Assembly (NCBI GenBank): GCA_025210265.1
Contig: JAOASD010000002.1
Location: 24,555-88,554 of the forward strand
DNA: 64,000 nt
From: Pelagimonas sp.
GTDB taxonomy: Bacteria > Pseudomonadota > Alphaproteobacteria > Rhodobacterales > Rhodobacteraceae
Reading direction: 5' to 3'
This document shows positions 16,735 through 25,845 of this stretch, in pieces. The position numbers and the translations under genes are program-made. The notes beneath the pieces are model-generated. The model was given only the letters and a program-made list of their open reading frames with translations, was not told the DNA's origin and did no database searches. Within the stretch, counting starts at the first letter, position 1. Each line of letters starts with the position of its first letter.

Positions 16735-18335
16735 TGGATCAACCTCAGGCTGTTGATTTGGCGGGCAATGGCGTGGAAGGTATCGGTGATTTCCACCCCT
16801 TCGACGTCAAAATAATGGCTGGGCGAAGAGGCACAGTCGGCCAGGGCGATCTGGCCACCGCTGGGGGCCTCGAACGCGATGGAGAAGATCACGATACCCG
16901 TGTCCTTGGCCGCGTCGCAGATGTCAGACAGACGTGCATCCGCCGCGCTGCCATTAACGATCGAGGTATAGCCGTAATACACATCCCGATAGGTGTTATA
17001 GCTGACATAGCCGTCATAGTAGGGTTTGACATACATCTTCTTGGCCAGACCCTTGGTACCAAAGCGGGCAAAGATTTCCGCATTGCTCATGCGACGGGCA
17101 TTGTTGCCGCCATCGGGAAAGTTGTCATAGCGATAGCTGGCGCTGTAGTTTTCGTAGCGTTCCCAGAAATAGACATCATTGTTTGTACCATAATTGTCAT
17201 CCACCAGCAGCGAATACCGGTCATCCGACAGGCTAGAGGTGCCACGATCATCCACCCAAATATCGGACATGCCGTATTTATGGTGATACTTCAGGTCATA
17301 TTCGGTGGTGTTCGCCCCGTCGGTCATCACAACCACGAATTTGATCGCTTCGGGATCATCATATTCGGCAGGACGGGCCGCCGCATCGGCAACAACCAGA
17401 CCATCGCCAGCCATGGCCGAGACCGCCGGACGCGCAGCCGGATCCAACAGGGCCACACCCCATTTCACCCCCAGATCAATCGCTGTGTTGCCCCCGGCAG
17501 TCAGCCCGGCGATGTGATTGCCCAGCGCGGTCTTGTCCGAGCTATGAACCATCACGGCACTGGTATCTCCAGTCTTACACCAGGGGTTGGGCAGCGATGT
17601 GGTGGTCTGGCTGGTGCTATACAGATCGAAATGCGCCAGCCGCGTCAGTTCGGTGCTGGGCGAAATCGCGACCGTGTCGAATTCATCATTATCAAAGATC
17701 ACGCAGTTCGAATAATTATGCAGGTTGTCCAGCGTCCAGTATCCGGCCACGGTGGTGCCCAGATTGACCGTCGCATTATACGGCACAACCGATACTGTGG
17801 TCAGGCCAGAGCCTTCTCCTGTCGGCTGAATCACCGTGTCGACAAATTCCGCAGCCGCCGCGCGCATATTGGTGATGCGCGACCCGTTCATCGACCCAGA
17901 TACATCCAGCACCAGGGAAATTTCCACATTGGAGATCTTTTCCTCGGCGGTGCTGGCCGCCGGCGCGGTCAGAGAGTCCAGCCCTGACATCTTCAGAAAA
18001 ATGGTTTCCAGATCCGCAGACCCGTTGGCCGCCACCGTGCGGTGGTTCAGCCCCTGCTCTACGTTCACTTCGGCCAGAACCTCGTCGAGCCCCGCCTTCA
18101 ACATATAATCCTGCACAACGGCAGTCGGATCCTGTTCCTGATCCAGATCAGCCGCAGCCAGAACCGCGCGGTCCATCGTGCTTTGCATTTTCGCGCGCGT
18201 GGCTTCAAAGCGCATAATATCAACCGCAGCACCGGTGATCGCCAGGATCAACATCACCATGAACAGAGAGAAAATGGTGATGTTGCCATCTTCGTCTGCC
18301 CAAAAGGCGCAACGCTGTTTTACCAGATGTCCCAT
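16731..18335 (-). CDS. TadG-like protein with von Willebrand factor A domain (module A, first gene)
   Basis: 534 residues. The N-terminus is TadG-like (WADEDGNITIFSLFMVMLIL, membrane segment about 15-37). A VWA domain carries an intact MIDAS: DVSGSM near 140 and VMTDGANTTEYDL near 340. The segment between is rich in Tyr/Asp/Asn (KYGMSDIWVDDRGTSS), and the C-terminus is CASSPSHYFDVEGVEITDTF. The ATG at 18335 (MGHLVKQRC) has AAGGA 8 bp upstream; the frame stays open a further 173 codons upstream but that part is Cys/Pro-rich and atypical. It likely faces the periplasm, possibly binding metal-dependent partners; exact role unknown. Confidence 0.82.
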   Translation of the reverse strand: MGHLVKQRCAFWADEDGNITIFSLFMVMLILAITGAAVDIMRFEATRAKMQSTMDRAVLAAADLDQEQDPTAVVQDYMLKAGLDEVLAEVNVEQGLNHRTVAANGSADLETIFLKMSGLDSLTAPAASTAEEKISNVEISLVLDVSGSMNGSRITNMRAAAAEFVDTVIQPTGEGSGLTTVSVVPYNATVNLGTTVAGYWTLDNLHNYSNCVIFDNDEFDTVAISPSTELTRLAHFDLYSTSQTTTSLPNPWCKTGDTSAVMVHSSDKTALGNHIAGLTAGGNTAIDLGVKWGVALLDPAARPAVSAMAGDGLVVADAAARPAEYDDPEAIKFVVVMTDGANTTEYDLKYHHKYGMSDIWVDDRGTSSLSDDRYSLLVDDNYGTNNDVYFWERYENYSASYRYDNFPDGGNNARRMSNAEIFARFGTKGLAKKMYVKPYYDGYVSYNTYRDVYYGYTSIVNGSAADARLSDICDAAKDTGIVIFSIAFEAPSGGQIALADCASSPSHYFDVEGVEITDTFHAIARQINSLRLIQ

Positions 18336-18909
18336 GCCAGTTTTCCTTGCATTCGAGGCCGCACCTTCTGCACGACAGGGGGTAGGTATGCTTAACAATT
18401 GGGCCGGAACTGGGGCCGAAACGTGCAGCAGTTGGTGCAATTCAGAGGTATTTTGGGCGGTTCCCGCACAGCCCGGCAGAAAGCGCCGCAGCCAATGCCC
18501 CAAATGTCTTAAGGATTTGCCCAGGGCCGCCCCTTCAGACAGGCAGCGCAGCACGGACCATCCCTTCCGGTGCTGGCCTGCTCTGCGCGCGGGGCGTGGG
18601 CGCAACAGATCCGGCCCTATCATGGGGTGGCGCAGCGCAGCATACGCGCGGGTCTGGTGAACTGAAGGGTCTGTAGGAATACATCCCCGATCAACGCAAC
18701 GCCCGGCACTGAAAGGCGCAGGAACGGCGGGATCACAGGTCGGGGATTGGAACGAGCCCCGTGCAGGCACTGGATACGGAAACTGGCAGCAACAGATGGT
18801 CATCGCGGCCCCTCCTTTGTCGTCTGTCGCGACCGGCGAAACCGCCGATTGCAAACAAGACGTTAATTAAGGAGTCGGGTGCAGGACCGGGCTGAAATGT
18901 GGCGACAAA
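18336..18909. other. Long gene-free leader upstream of the module A VWA gene
   Basis: 574 bp without a convincing gene. The minus frame continues open from the VWA gene up to about 18854, but the translation is rich in Cys, Pro, Arg and His, has no recognisable domain, and would put the TadG-like membrane helix 170 residues into the protein. It is more likely regulatory or untranslated leader sequence. No clear promoter, FNR box or repeat was found in it. Confidence 0.45.
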
Positions 18910-18943
18910 GGGGCGGTTCCTCAGAATTTTCCTAAACCGCCCC
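18910..18943 (-). terminator. Intrinsic terminator downstream of gdhA
   Basis: A 9-bp perfect stem (GGGGCGGTT / AACCGCCCC) with a 16-nt loop, itself partly paired, lies 37 bp after the gdhA stop. Read on the minus strand it is followed by CTTTGTC, a weak T-rich tail. Confidence 0.6.
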
Positions 18944-18979
18944 CTGTTTGTTCTGGCTGGGTTCGCCGATGCGCGGGGG

Positions 18980-20416
18980 CTACAGCCCCTTGGCGCGATA
19001 GCTTGCGGCCACTTTGTCGATGGCGACGATATAGGCCGCAGTGCGCAGATCATGGACATCCGCGCGCCCGTGCCAGCATTCGCGCATGGATTGATAGGCA
19101 ATGCGCATCGTGTCATCCAACCCCGAGCGCACCAGCTCCAGCTCATCCGCGCCGCGCAGATAGCGTTGCTTGAACTTCGGGTCGATGTTCCAGCGATCGC
19201 CCATGGCTGCGTCCAGCCGCTCCAACTCGTCCACGACCAGCTGGTGGCGCGCCTCTTCCTGACGCCGCTGCATCCGGCCAAAGCGGATATGGGACAGGTT
19301 CTTGACCCATTCGAAATAGGACACGGTCACACCGCCCGCATTGGCATACATGTCGGGGATGATCACCACACCCTTTTCGCGCAGGATGTCATCGGCACCG
19401 GCAGTGACAGGGCCATTCGCTGCCTCGATGATCAGGCGTGCCTTGATATTGGCGGCGTTGGTCAGGTTGATCACCCCTTCCAGCGCGGCGGGGATCAGGA
19501 TGTCGCAGTCCTCTTCCAGAACCGAGGCCCCCTGCGACACATATGTCGCATCGGGAAAGCCCGTCACACCGCCATGTGTCAGGATCCAGTCACGCACCGC
19601 CTGCACATCCATCCCCTCGGGATTGAACAGGCCGCCATCATGTTCGATGATTCCGGTGATGCGCGCGCCATCCTCTTCCTGCAGGAACTTGGCAGCGTGA
19701 TAGCCCACATTGCCCAAGCCCTGCACGATGACGCGCTTGCCATCCAGTGTGCCGTCCATACCGGCGGCCTGTTTGTCCGCCGGTTCGCGGAAAAATTCGC
19801 GCAGTGCATATTGCACGCCGCGCCCGGTCGCCTCGACCCGGCCCGAGATCCCGCCCGCATTCAGCGGCTTGCCCGTCACACAGGCCCGCGCATTGATGTC
19901 GGTGGTGTTCATGCGGGCATATTGATCCGCAATCCACGCCATTTCACGTTCGCCCGTGCCCATATCCGGTGCGGGCACGTTCTGCGACGGGTTGATCAGA
20001 TCGCGCTTGGCCAGTTCATAGGCAAAGCGGCGGGTGATCTTTTCCAGCTCGTGCTCGTCATATTGACGGGGGTCCAGACACAAACCGCCCTTGGATCCGC
20101 CAAAGGGGGCTTCGACCAGCGCGCATTTATAGGTCATCAGCGCGGCCAGCGCCTCGACCTCGTCCTGGCTGACGGCGATGGAATAACGGATGCCGCCCTT
20201 GACCGGTTCCATATGTTCGGAATGCACCGAGCGATAGCCGGTAAAGGTCTGGATCTGCCCGCGCAGCCGCACGCCAAAACGCACCGTATAGGTCGCGTTG
20301 CAGACGCGGATCTTTTCCTCAAGCCCCGGCGGCAGGTCCATCAGGGCGACCGCCCGGTTATACATCAGGTCAACGGATTCCCGGAAAGTCGGTTCATTCC
20401 TGGGCATCATGGACAT
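18980..20416 (-). CDS. gdhA: Glutamate dehydrogenase (Glu/Leu/Phe/Val dehydrogenase family)
   Basis: 478 residues. The dimerisation domain holds the substrate pocket and catalytic lysine (VEAPFGGSKGGLCLDP near 110) and APDMGTGEREMAWI. The Rossmann domain has VIVQGLGNVGYHAAKF near 235. It interconverts glutamate and 2-oxoglutarate plus ammonium. The ATG at 20416 has AAAGGAAA just upstream; longer in-frame starts up to 20584 are not needed. The C-terminus is somewhat longer than in classical hexameric enzymes (about 450). NAD versus NADP preference cannot be read reliably. It is embedded between two divergent Tad-like modules with its own terminator. Confidence 0.93.
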   Translation of the reverse strand: MSMMPRNEPTFRESVDLMYNRAVALMDLPPGLEEKIRVCNATYTVRFGVRLRGQIQTFTGYRSVHSEHMEPVKGGIRYSIAVSQDEVEALAALMTYKCALVEAPFGGSKGGLCLDPRQYDEHELEKITRRFAYELAKRDLINPSQNVPAPDMGTGEREMAWIADQYARMNTTDINARACVTGKPLNAGGISGRVEATGRGVQYALREFFREPADKQAAGMDGTLDGKRVIVQGLGNVGYHAAKFLQEEDGARITGIIEHDGGLFNPEGMDVQAVRDWILTHGGVTGFPDATYVSQGASVLEEDCDILIPAALEGVINLTNAANIKARLIIEAANGPVTAGADDILREKGVVIIPDMYANAGGVTVSYFEWVKNLSHIRFGRMQRRQEEARHQLVVDELERLDAAMGDRWNIDPKFKQRYLRGADELELVRSGLDDTMRIAYQSMRECWHGRADVHDLRTAAYIVAIDKVAASYRAKGL

Positions 20417-20757
20417 GGGATTTCCTTTCGCGCAACTCGCCCGGCGCCGCCCCAATCTGGGACAAAGACCGGTCCCGTAAGAGTCAGCGTATCGCGCCCC
20501 TGTCCCCATCCCAAGCTTTCTTTCGCCGCAATTCCGAGTCGTTTGCGGCAATCTGACGGGCATAATCAGGCGATTGTCCCGCAAGGCAAAACAATACGGG
20601 TCATTTCACTGCGATTATCCAGCAAACCCTTTAAAAATCTAGATAATTGCGGATCAAATCGCCCAATTTTGGCCGCGTTTAACCGGCATAACAGGGCTTG
20701 ATTTAGGTGGGATCTGCTACTGCGACCCGGAACGCTGTCCGGGGAAAGGAACGGAAC
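20417..20757. promoter_or_regulatory. Divergent promoter region between gdhA and module B
   Basis: 341 bp between divergent genes. The centre (about 20585-20700) is clearly more AT-rich than the flanks and contains an interrupted dyad, ATTATC at about 20614 and GATAAT at about 20642, separated by 22 bp. Promoters for both directions are expected here, but no -35/-10 pair stands out. No coding frame is convincing. Confidence 0.4.
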
Positions 20758-22548
20758 ATGGTAATGAGCAAGGCATATCTGCCCGGCCCGCAAAAGGCCA
20801 ATGAGGCCGCCCCGGCAGCGAGCCAGGCAGCAGCCCAAGCACAGGGGGCAACATCCGCCACGGGCGGGTGGCTTGGACGGTTCTGGGGGAAACAGGACGG
20901 GTCGATCAGCTATCTGGCCGTGGCCGGGGCGCTGGTGATGATGGTGTTTGGCGGCATCGGGATCGACATGATCCATGCAGAGCTGAAGCGCACAAAACTG
21001 CAAAACACCCTGGACCGCGCCGTGCTGGCAGCGGCCAATATGGACAATGCCGCGGATCCCGAAACCACGGTCGAAGAATATTTCCGCGCCATGAATCTTG
21101 AGGACACGCTAGCCTCGGTTTCGGTGGACCAGGCGGTGAATTTCAAACGCGTCAGCGCCTCGGCGCAAGCAGTGATGCCGTCGAACTTCATGCAGCTGAT
21201 CGGCGTGGACACGATGCAGGCCCTCGGAGATGCCACTGCTGAACACGGGCTGAACAAGATCGAGGTCTCGCTGGTGCTGGACGTCTCCGGGTCGATGCGC
21301 GGGAACAAGCTGGTGCAGCTGAAAGAGGCGGCAAACAGCTTTGTCGACACGCTGCTCGAAGATGACGCCGATGGGCTGGTGACGATTTCCGTGGTCCCCT
21401 ACAATGCGACCGTCAATCTGGGCCCGGATCTGGCCGCGCAGTATAACCTGGAAAACCTGCATGATTTTTCGCATTGCGCCTATTTTGACGCGGCGGATTT
21501 TGCCAGTGCCGCGATTGATCCGGCGCAGCAGCTGGGCCAGCTGGGCCATTTTGACCCCTATAGCGGCGGCACGCATGTCACAAACCCCTGGTGTGGCCAG
21601 GGCCATCACCATGCCATCATCGCGCATAGTTCAGATGCCGACGCGATCAAAGCGCATATCAACAGCTTTAGCGCACAGGGCAACACGGCGATTGACCTGG
21701 GGATGAAATGGGGCACAGCCCTGCTGGATCCTTCGGCGCAACCGGTGGTGGCCGGTATGGTTGCGGGCGGTCACATCGCCCCCACAGCCGGGCCGCGCCC
21801 TGCCGCGCATAATGATACGGAAACGATGAAATTCGTCGTGGTCATGACCGATGGTGCGAACACCACCCAATATGATCTGAAAGACAGCCGCAAATATGGC
21901 ATGTCCGAGGTCTGGGTCGATGATCGTGGCACCTCGTCCCGTGATGATGACCGCTATTCGATCCGCATCACCGACAATAGTGGCACCCATAACGACGTGT
22001 ATATGTGGCCGCATGAATCCTACACCAGCAACCGCTATCGCAATGGGGCCTATAGCGCACTGAGCGGTGGCGCGGTTGTGCCAAACCCTCAGGCTGCCTT
22101 TGGTGCGCCGGTGGTGGCGGCTGCGGATAATTGCGGCGACACGCCCGGCGCTGCGGATGAGGTTTGCCTGAACAATGGCCCCCGCCAGCTGTCCAATGCC
22201 GAACTGTTTGGCCGGATCAAAACCCGTACCCTGGGCAATAGCTGGTATTACCGCGCCTATCGCGACCGCCGCGTCAGCTATAACACCTATCGCGATGCGT
22301 ATTATTCCTACGAAGCAAAGGTGAACAGCACCAGGGCCGACAGCCAGCTGTCCACCGTCTGTGGCGCGGCGCGCGACCAGGGGATCGTGGTCTATGCCAT
22401 CGGGGTCGAAGCCCCGCAGCGCGGGCTGACGGCCATGCAGGACTGCGCCTCTTCACAGGCTCATTATTTCGATGTCAACGGCAGCGAGTTGGATGACACA
22501 TTTGATGCCATCGCCCGTTCGCTCCAGCAACTGAGGCTGACCCAATGA
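20758..22548 (+). CDS. TadG-like protein with von Willebrand factor A domain (module B, first gene)
   Basis: 596 residues, paralogous to the protein at 16731-18335. An Ala/Gln-rich cytoplasmic tail (residues 10-40) precedes the TadG-like segment (GSISYLAVAGALVMMVFGGI, about 57-76). The VWA MIDAS motifs are DVSGSMRGNK near 175 and VMTDGANTTQYDL near 360. WVDDRGTSSRDDDRYS and the C-terminal CASSQAHYFDVNGSELDDTF are nearly identical in pattern to module A. An insertion of about 50 residues with a Cys pair (DNCGDTPGAADEVC) distinguishes it. The start follows AAAGGAACGG. Function unknown; likely an exported structural or adhesive component. Confidence 0.82.
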   Translation: MVMSKAYLPGPQKANEAAPAASQAAAQAQGATSATGGWLGRFWGKQDGSISYLAVAGALVMMVFGGIGIDMIHAELKRTKLQNTLDRAVLAAANMDNAADPETTVEEYFRAMNLEDTLASVSVDQAVNFKRVSASAQAVMPSNFMQLIGVDTMQALGDATAEHGLNKIEVSLVLDVSGSMRGNKLVQLKEAANSFVDTLLEDDADGLVTISVVPYNATVNLGPDLAAQYNLENLHDFSHCAYFDAADFASAAIDPAQQLGQLGHFDPYSGGTHVTNPWCGQGHHHAIIAHSSDADAIKAHINSFSAQGNTAIDLGMKWGTALLDPSAQPVVAGMVAGGHIAPTAGPRPAAHNDTETMKFVVVMTDGANTTQYDLKDSRKYGMSEVWVDDRGTSSRDDDRYSIRITDNSGTHNDVYMWPHESYTSNRYRNGAYSALSGGAVVPNPQAAFGAPVVAAADNCGDTPGAADEVCLNNGPRQLSNAELFGRIKTRTLGNSWYYRAYRDRRVSYNTYRDAYYSYEAKVNSTRADSQLSTVCGAARDQGIVVYAIGVEAPQRGLTAMQDCASSQAHYFDVNGSELDDTFDAIARSLQQLRLTQ

Positions 22549-23075
22549 CCCGGTTTTTCAAACAACGCCTGACCCGCTTTGCCACATCTGAAACCGGGTC
22601 GATGGTTGTCCCCTTTGCGCTTTGGGCGCCGGTGTTTATCGGGCTGATCCTGTCGTCGATCGAACTGGGCACCGTGACCATCCGGCAGACTGCGCTGGAA
22701 CGGGCCATGGATGACACCGTGCGCGAAGTCCGGCTGGGCCGGCTGAGCGATCACGCCGCCATCAAGCAAAGCATCTGTGACGGGGCCGCCGTCCTGCCCG
22801 GCTGTGAGGCGCATCTGCATCTGGAAATGCTGCCGCTGTCCATGACCGCGTGGAACGCCCCCGCTCAAAAGGCCGATTGCGTGGATGTGTCGGAAAACGT
22901 GACCCCGAACCGCAATTTCCGCAATGGTGAGGCCAATGAAATGATGCTGCTGCGCGCCTGCTACAAATATCAGCCGATCACCCCGGCGGGCACGCTCAGC
23001 TCTAGCCTGGCCAAAGATGCCGATGGTTATACCGCGCTGGTGGTGACCTCGGCCTATGTTAATGAACCGTCGTAA
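22545..23075 (+). CDS. TadE-like membrane-anchored protein (module B, second gene)
   Basis: 176 residues, paralogue of the protein at 16198-16734. The N-terminus is TRFATSETGSMVVPFALWAP with a hydrophobic helix near 20-40; the Glu of the usual TadE VEF motif is replaced by Pro (VPF). The extracytoplasmic part has the cysteine set KQSICDG, PGCEAH, KADCVD and RACYKYQP. It overlaps the VWA gene by 4 bp (ATGA), so the module is translationally coupled. Confidence 0.8.
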   Translation: MTRFFKQRLTRFATSETGSMVVPFALWAPVFIGLILSSIELGTVTIRQTALERAMDDTVREVRLGRLSDHAAIKQSICDGAAVLPGCEAHLHLEMLPLSMTAWNAPAQKADCVDVSENVTPNRNFRNGEANEMMLLRACYKYQPITPAGTLSSSLAKDADGYTALVVTSAYVNEPS

Positions 23076-23085
23076 GGAGGCAGCC

Positions 23086-23649
23086 ATGTGTTTTTCTGCC
23101 CTCACCGCCCGTATGAAATCCGGCCTGTCGCGTTTTGGTCGCGAAGATCGCGGCTATGTCACAATCGAGGCCCTGATCGCCGTGCCTGTTCTGCTGTGGC
23201 TGTTCGCTGCGGGCTGGGTCTATTTCGATGTGTTCCGCCAGCAAAGCGTGAACCAAAAGGCCAATTATGTGCTGGGGGACATGCTGTCGCGTGAAACCGA
23301 TCCGATCACCAGCGCCTATATGGACAATGCCCATAATCTTTTGGGTGTGTTGAACAAATCTCAAACGGACAGCGCGCTGCGCGTGACTGTGGTGCAGTTT
23401 GACGGCGATGCGGATCAATGGACCGTGCAATGGTCCGAGGCGCGCGGGCTGACCGACACCCTGTCAAACAGCGACCTGCAGGACTACATGGCGCGGCTGC
23501 CCAATACGCCCAGCGGCGACCAGCTGATCCTGGTCGAAACCTGGGACGCCTATGATCCCGCGCTTGAGGTCGGGCTGGGGGCGTTCAACATCCGCACCTA
23601 CAGCTTCACCCGGCCGCGCTATGCGCCGCAATTGGTTTTTGGTGTGTAA
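23086..23649 (+). CDS. TadE/TadF-like membrane-anchored protein (module B, third gene)
   Basis: 187 residues, paralogue of the protein at 15635-16192. N-terminal EDRGYVTIEALIAVPVLLWL is a typical TadE/F-type anchor with one membrane helix. Shared landmarks include DMLSRETDPITSAYMDNAHN, LRVTVVQF and RPRYAPQLVF. The ATG at 23086 has AAGGAGG 5 bp upstream, which decides it over an in-frame ATG at 23056 that would overlap the previous gene. Last gene of module B. Confidence 0.8.
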   Translation: MCFSALTARMKSGLSRFGREDRGYVTIEALIAVPVLLWLFAAGWVYFDVFRQQSVNQKANYVLGDMLSRETDPITSAYMDNAHNLLGVLNKSQTDSALRVTVVQFDGDADQWTVQWSEARGLTDTLSNSDLQDYMARLPNTPSGDQLILVETWDAYDPALEVGLGAFNIRTYSFTRPRYAPQLVFGV

Positions 23650-24000
23650 CCCGTTGGTAAGACGTGCCCTGCTAACAACCCCCATCGGTTTTATGGGGAA
23701 TGGGGTGCCGTAATCAGTACCACGCTTGTGGTTTGTTCACCCGGTAACGATCTGTTTGGTACCAGTCACGTATGATAACCCGTGATGTGTTTTGGTGGGT
23801 CATCTGTTCCTTGTTTTAAAACCGCTTTACTCCGTGCAAAACGGTTGACCAGTCAGACGGGTCACGGCCTTGGCCGCGGCCCGTTTTCCTGTCACGGCGA
23901 CGGCGCGCCTGTGTTACACTGCGATACCACAAGAAGGGATTTCAAATCTGCGCCCCGCCGCGTTAAACCGATCCTGGAACAGCCACATAAAGGAATGGGT
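23650..24000. other. Gene-free region after module B
   Basis: 351 bp. It contains a small hairpin at 23680-23698 (CCCCAT / ATGGGG), a TATGAT at 23771 that could be a -10 element without a good -35, and a GC-rich terminator-like hairpin at 23857-23884. No coding frame is convincing; an in-frame extension of the next gene back to 23782 has no typical composition. A short unrecognised transcript ending at the 23857 hairpin is possible but unproven. Confidence 0.4.
23857..23888 (+). terminator. Probable intrinsic terminator
   Basis: An 11-12-bp GC-rich stem with one mismatch (ACGGGTCACGGC paired with GCCGCGGCCCGT) is followed directly by TTTT. It lies about 210 bp after the module B stop and about 115 bp before the next gene on the same strand, so it probably ends the module B transcript or a small RNA. 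Confidence 0.5.
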
Positions 24001-24489
24001 ATGACAGAACAGCCGCAGGAACTGGCGCGCATCCGGGCCTCTGCGCCGCGCCGGGTGATCGGTGTCAGCGTGATGTCGCTGCTGGGGGCGCTGGTGCTGT
24101 ATGTGGGCATGGCGGTGCCGCCGCAAAATCTGCTGTGGCAGATTTTTCTGCTTGTGACCGGTGTCAGCGCGCTGTTGGTGGCGCAGCTGATGTGGCGCGC
24201 CACCGCGCTGGATCTGGTCCTGACCAAAGAGGCCCTGACCGACACCGCCGGGGAAGAGCTGGCCCGGCTGGACAATATCGCCCGCGTGGAACGCTCTGCC
24301 TTTGCGATGAAACCCTCAAACGGTTTTCTCATCGTGCTGAAATCGCCGGGGAAAACCGTCTGGCGGCCCGGTCTTTGGTGGCGCATGGGGCGGCGCGTGG
24401 CGATTGGTGGGGTGACCGCCGGGTCACAGACCAAACCCGTAGCCGACATGATCCTGATGCGCCTGCAACGCCCGGATGAGGCCGAATAG
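24001..24489 (+). CDS. Membrane protein of unknown function
   Basis: 162 residues with two adjacent transmembrane helices (VIGVSVMSLLGALVLYVGMA about 20-40; LLWQIFLLVTGVSALLVAQL about 44-63) and a cytoplasmic domain resembling a PH-like fold (DLVLTKEALTDTAGEELARLDNI, then NGFLIVLKSPGKTVWRPG). The ATG at 24001 has AAAGGA 6 bp upstream. It ends 3 bp before ogt, so the two are co-transcribed. I do not recognise a named family. Confidence 0.75.
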   Translation: MTEQPQELARIRASAPRRVIGVSVMSLLGALVLYVGMAVPPQNLLWQIFLLVTGVSALLVAQLMWRATALDLVLTKEALTDTAGEELARLDNIARVERSAFAMKPSNGFLIVLKSPGKTVWRPGLWWRMGRRVAIGGVTAGSQTKPVADMILMRLQRPDEAE

Positions 24490-24492
24490 GCC

Positions 24493-24945
24493 ATGCTGCA
24501 GGCCACGCTCAGCACCCCGGTCGGACAGGTTGTGTTGACCGAAGAAAACGAGGCCCTGACCCGGCTGAGCTGGGGCAGCGGCGGGCAGGACGACAGCCCT
24601 CTTTTGAACGAAGCCCGCGCGCAGCTGCTGGCCTATTTCGAACACCGGCTGACAGAGTTTGACCTGCCGATGCGGATCACAGGCAGTGAATTTCAACAGG
24701 CCGTCTGCGCGCAAATGGCCCAAATTCCCTATGGCCGCACAAAGCGTTACGGAGAGATCGCGCGCATCACCGGTGCCTCGGCACAGGCAGTGGGCAAAGC
24801 CTGTGGGGCGAATCCGATCCCGATCCTCATTCCCTGCCATCGGGTGTTGTCCAGCACGGGGCTGGGCGGATTTTCCGGCGGTCAGGGTGTCGAGAGCAAG
24901 GTGATCCTGCTGCGCCATGAGGGCGCGGCATCGCTGTTGCTGTAA
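24493..24945 (+). CDS. ogt: Methylated-DNA--[protein]-cysteine S-methyltransferase
   Basis: 150 residues, an Ogt-type suicide repair protein that takes the alkyl group from O6-alkylguanine. The active site is IPCHRV with acceptor Cys at residue 115. The helix-turn-helix that inserts into the DNA groove is visible as IPYGRTKRYGEIARITG, with the arginine-finger region ASAQAVGKACGANPI, and the C-terminal GLGGFSGG is present. It has no AdaA-like N-terminal domain. It follows the membrane protein by 3 bp. Confidence 0.93.
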   Translation: MLQATLSTPVGQVVLTEENEALTRLSWGSGGQDDSPLLNEARAQLLAYFEHRLTEFDLPMRITGSEFQQAVCAQMAQIPYGRTKRYGEIARITGASAQAVGKACGANPIPILIPCHRVLSSTGLGGFSGGQGVESKVILLRHEGAASLLL

Positions 24946-24974
24946 CCTGTTTGCCGACCCATTTGCGTTCAGGC

Positions 24975-24993
24975 GGTGGGTTACAAACCCACC
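24975..24993. repeat. REP-like short palindrome between convergent ogt and pheA
   Basis: A perfect 8-bp inverted repeat (GGTGGGTT / AACCCACC, loop ACA) followed by CTAC. Elements of the type 'GTAGGGTGGG...CCCACC' are scattered between genes in many Proteobacteria, from general knowledge. It lies between the ends of two convergent genes and could also act as a bidirectional terminator, although there is no T tract. Confidence 0.5.
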
Positions 24994-25011
24994 CTACCCC
25001 GGCCTCAGGCG

Positions 25012-25845
25012 TCAGTCGCGACGTGGATCGCGGGGATAGACCCCCAGGATTTCGAGCATATCGGTGAAGTAGTCCAGCTCATCCAGCGCGCGACGCACGG
25101 CGGGATCATCGGGATGGCCTTCGATGTCGGCGTAAAACTGCGTCGCGGTGAACGATCCATCCACCATATAGCTTTCCAGCTTGGTCATGTTGACGCCATT
25201 GGTGGCAAAGCCGCCCATGGCTTTGTACAGCGCCGCCGGGATGTTGCGCACCCGAAACACGAATGTGGTCATCATCGGGTGGTCAGAGCGCCGCCGCAGG
25301 TCTGCCTCGCGCCCCATGATCAGGAACCGGGTGGTGTTGTGGGCGTGATCTTCGATATGGCGGGCCAGAATATGCAGGCCGTTGATGTCCGCCGCCAGAT
25401 CGGATGCCAGAACCCCGCTGGTGGTGGATTGGCTTTCGGCCAGTTCCATCGCCGCACCAGCGCTGTCCGCCGAAGAAATGCCCTGAATGCCGTAGCGTTT
25501 CAAAAAACTGCCAGCCTGCGGCAAAAGCACCGGGTGGGCGTGAACGGTTTCCAGCTCTTCGATCTGCACGCCGGGCATGGCCATCAGGCTGATATGCACC
25601 CGCACATAGGCTTCGTCGACGATGCGCAGCCCGCTTTCGGGCAGCAGGCGGTGAATATCGGCCACACGCCCATATGTGGTATTCTCGACCGGCAGCATCG
25701 CAAGATCCGCCTCGCCCTTTTGCACCGACTCGATCACTTTTTCGAAACTTTTGCAGGGCAGCGGGGTCATGTCAGGGCGCGCGTCGACGCAGGCTTCGTG
25801 GGAATAGGCCCCCAGTTCCCCCTGAAAGGCGATCCGCTGCGTCAT
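25012..25845 (-). CDS. pheA: Prephenate dehydratase
   Basis: 277 residues, monofunctional enzyme converting prephenate to phenylpyruvate for phenylalanine synthesis. The catalytic domain opens with AFQGELGAYSHEACVDA, and contains LPVENTTYGRVADIH and the catalytic THR-type motif HNTTRFLIMG. The C-terminal ACT domain (GVNMTKLESYMVDGSF) is the phenylalanine feedback site. No chorismate mutase domain is fused. The ATG at 25845 (MTQRIAF) has GAGG 9 bp upstream; an ATG two codons earlier is possible but sits too close to that site. Confidence 0.95.
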   Translation of the reverse strand: MTQRIAFQGELGAYSHEACVDARPDMTPLPCKSFEKVIESVQKGEADLAMLPVENTTYGRVADIHRLLPESGLRIVDEAYVRVHISLMAMPGVQIEELETVHAHPVLLPQAGSFLKRYGIQGISSADSAGAAMELAESQSTTSGVLASDLAADINGLHILARHIEDHAHNTTRFLIMGREADLRRRSDHPMMTTFVFRVRNIPAALYKAMGGFATNGVNMTKLESYMVDGSFTATQFYADIEGHPDDPAVRRALDELDYFTDMLEILGVYPRDPRRD

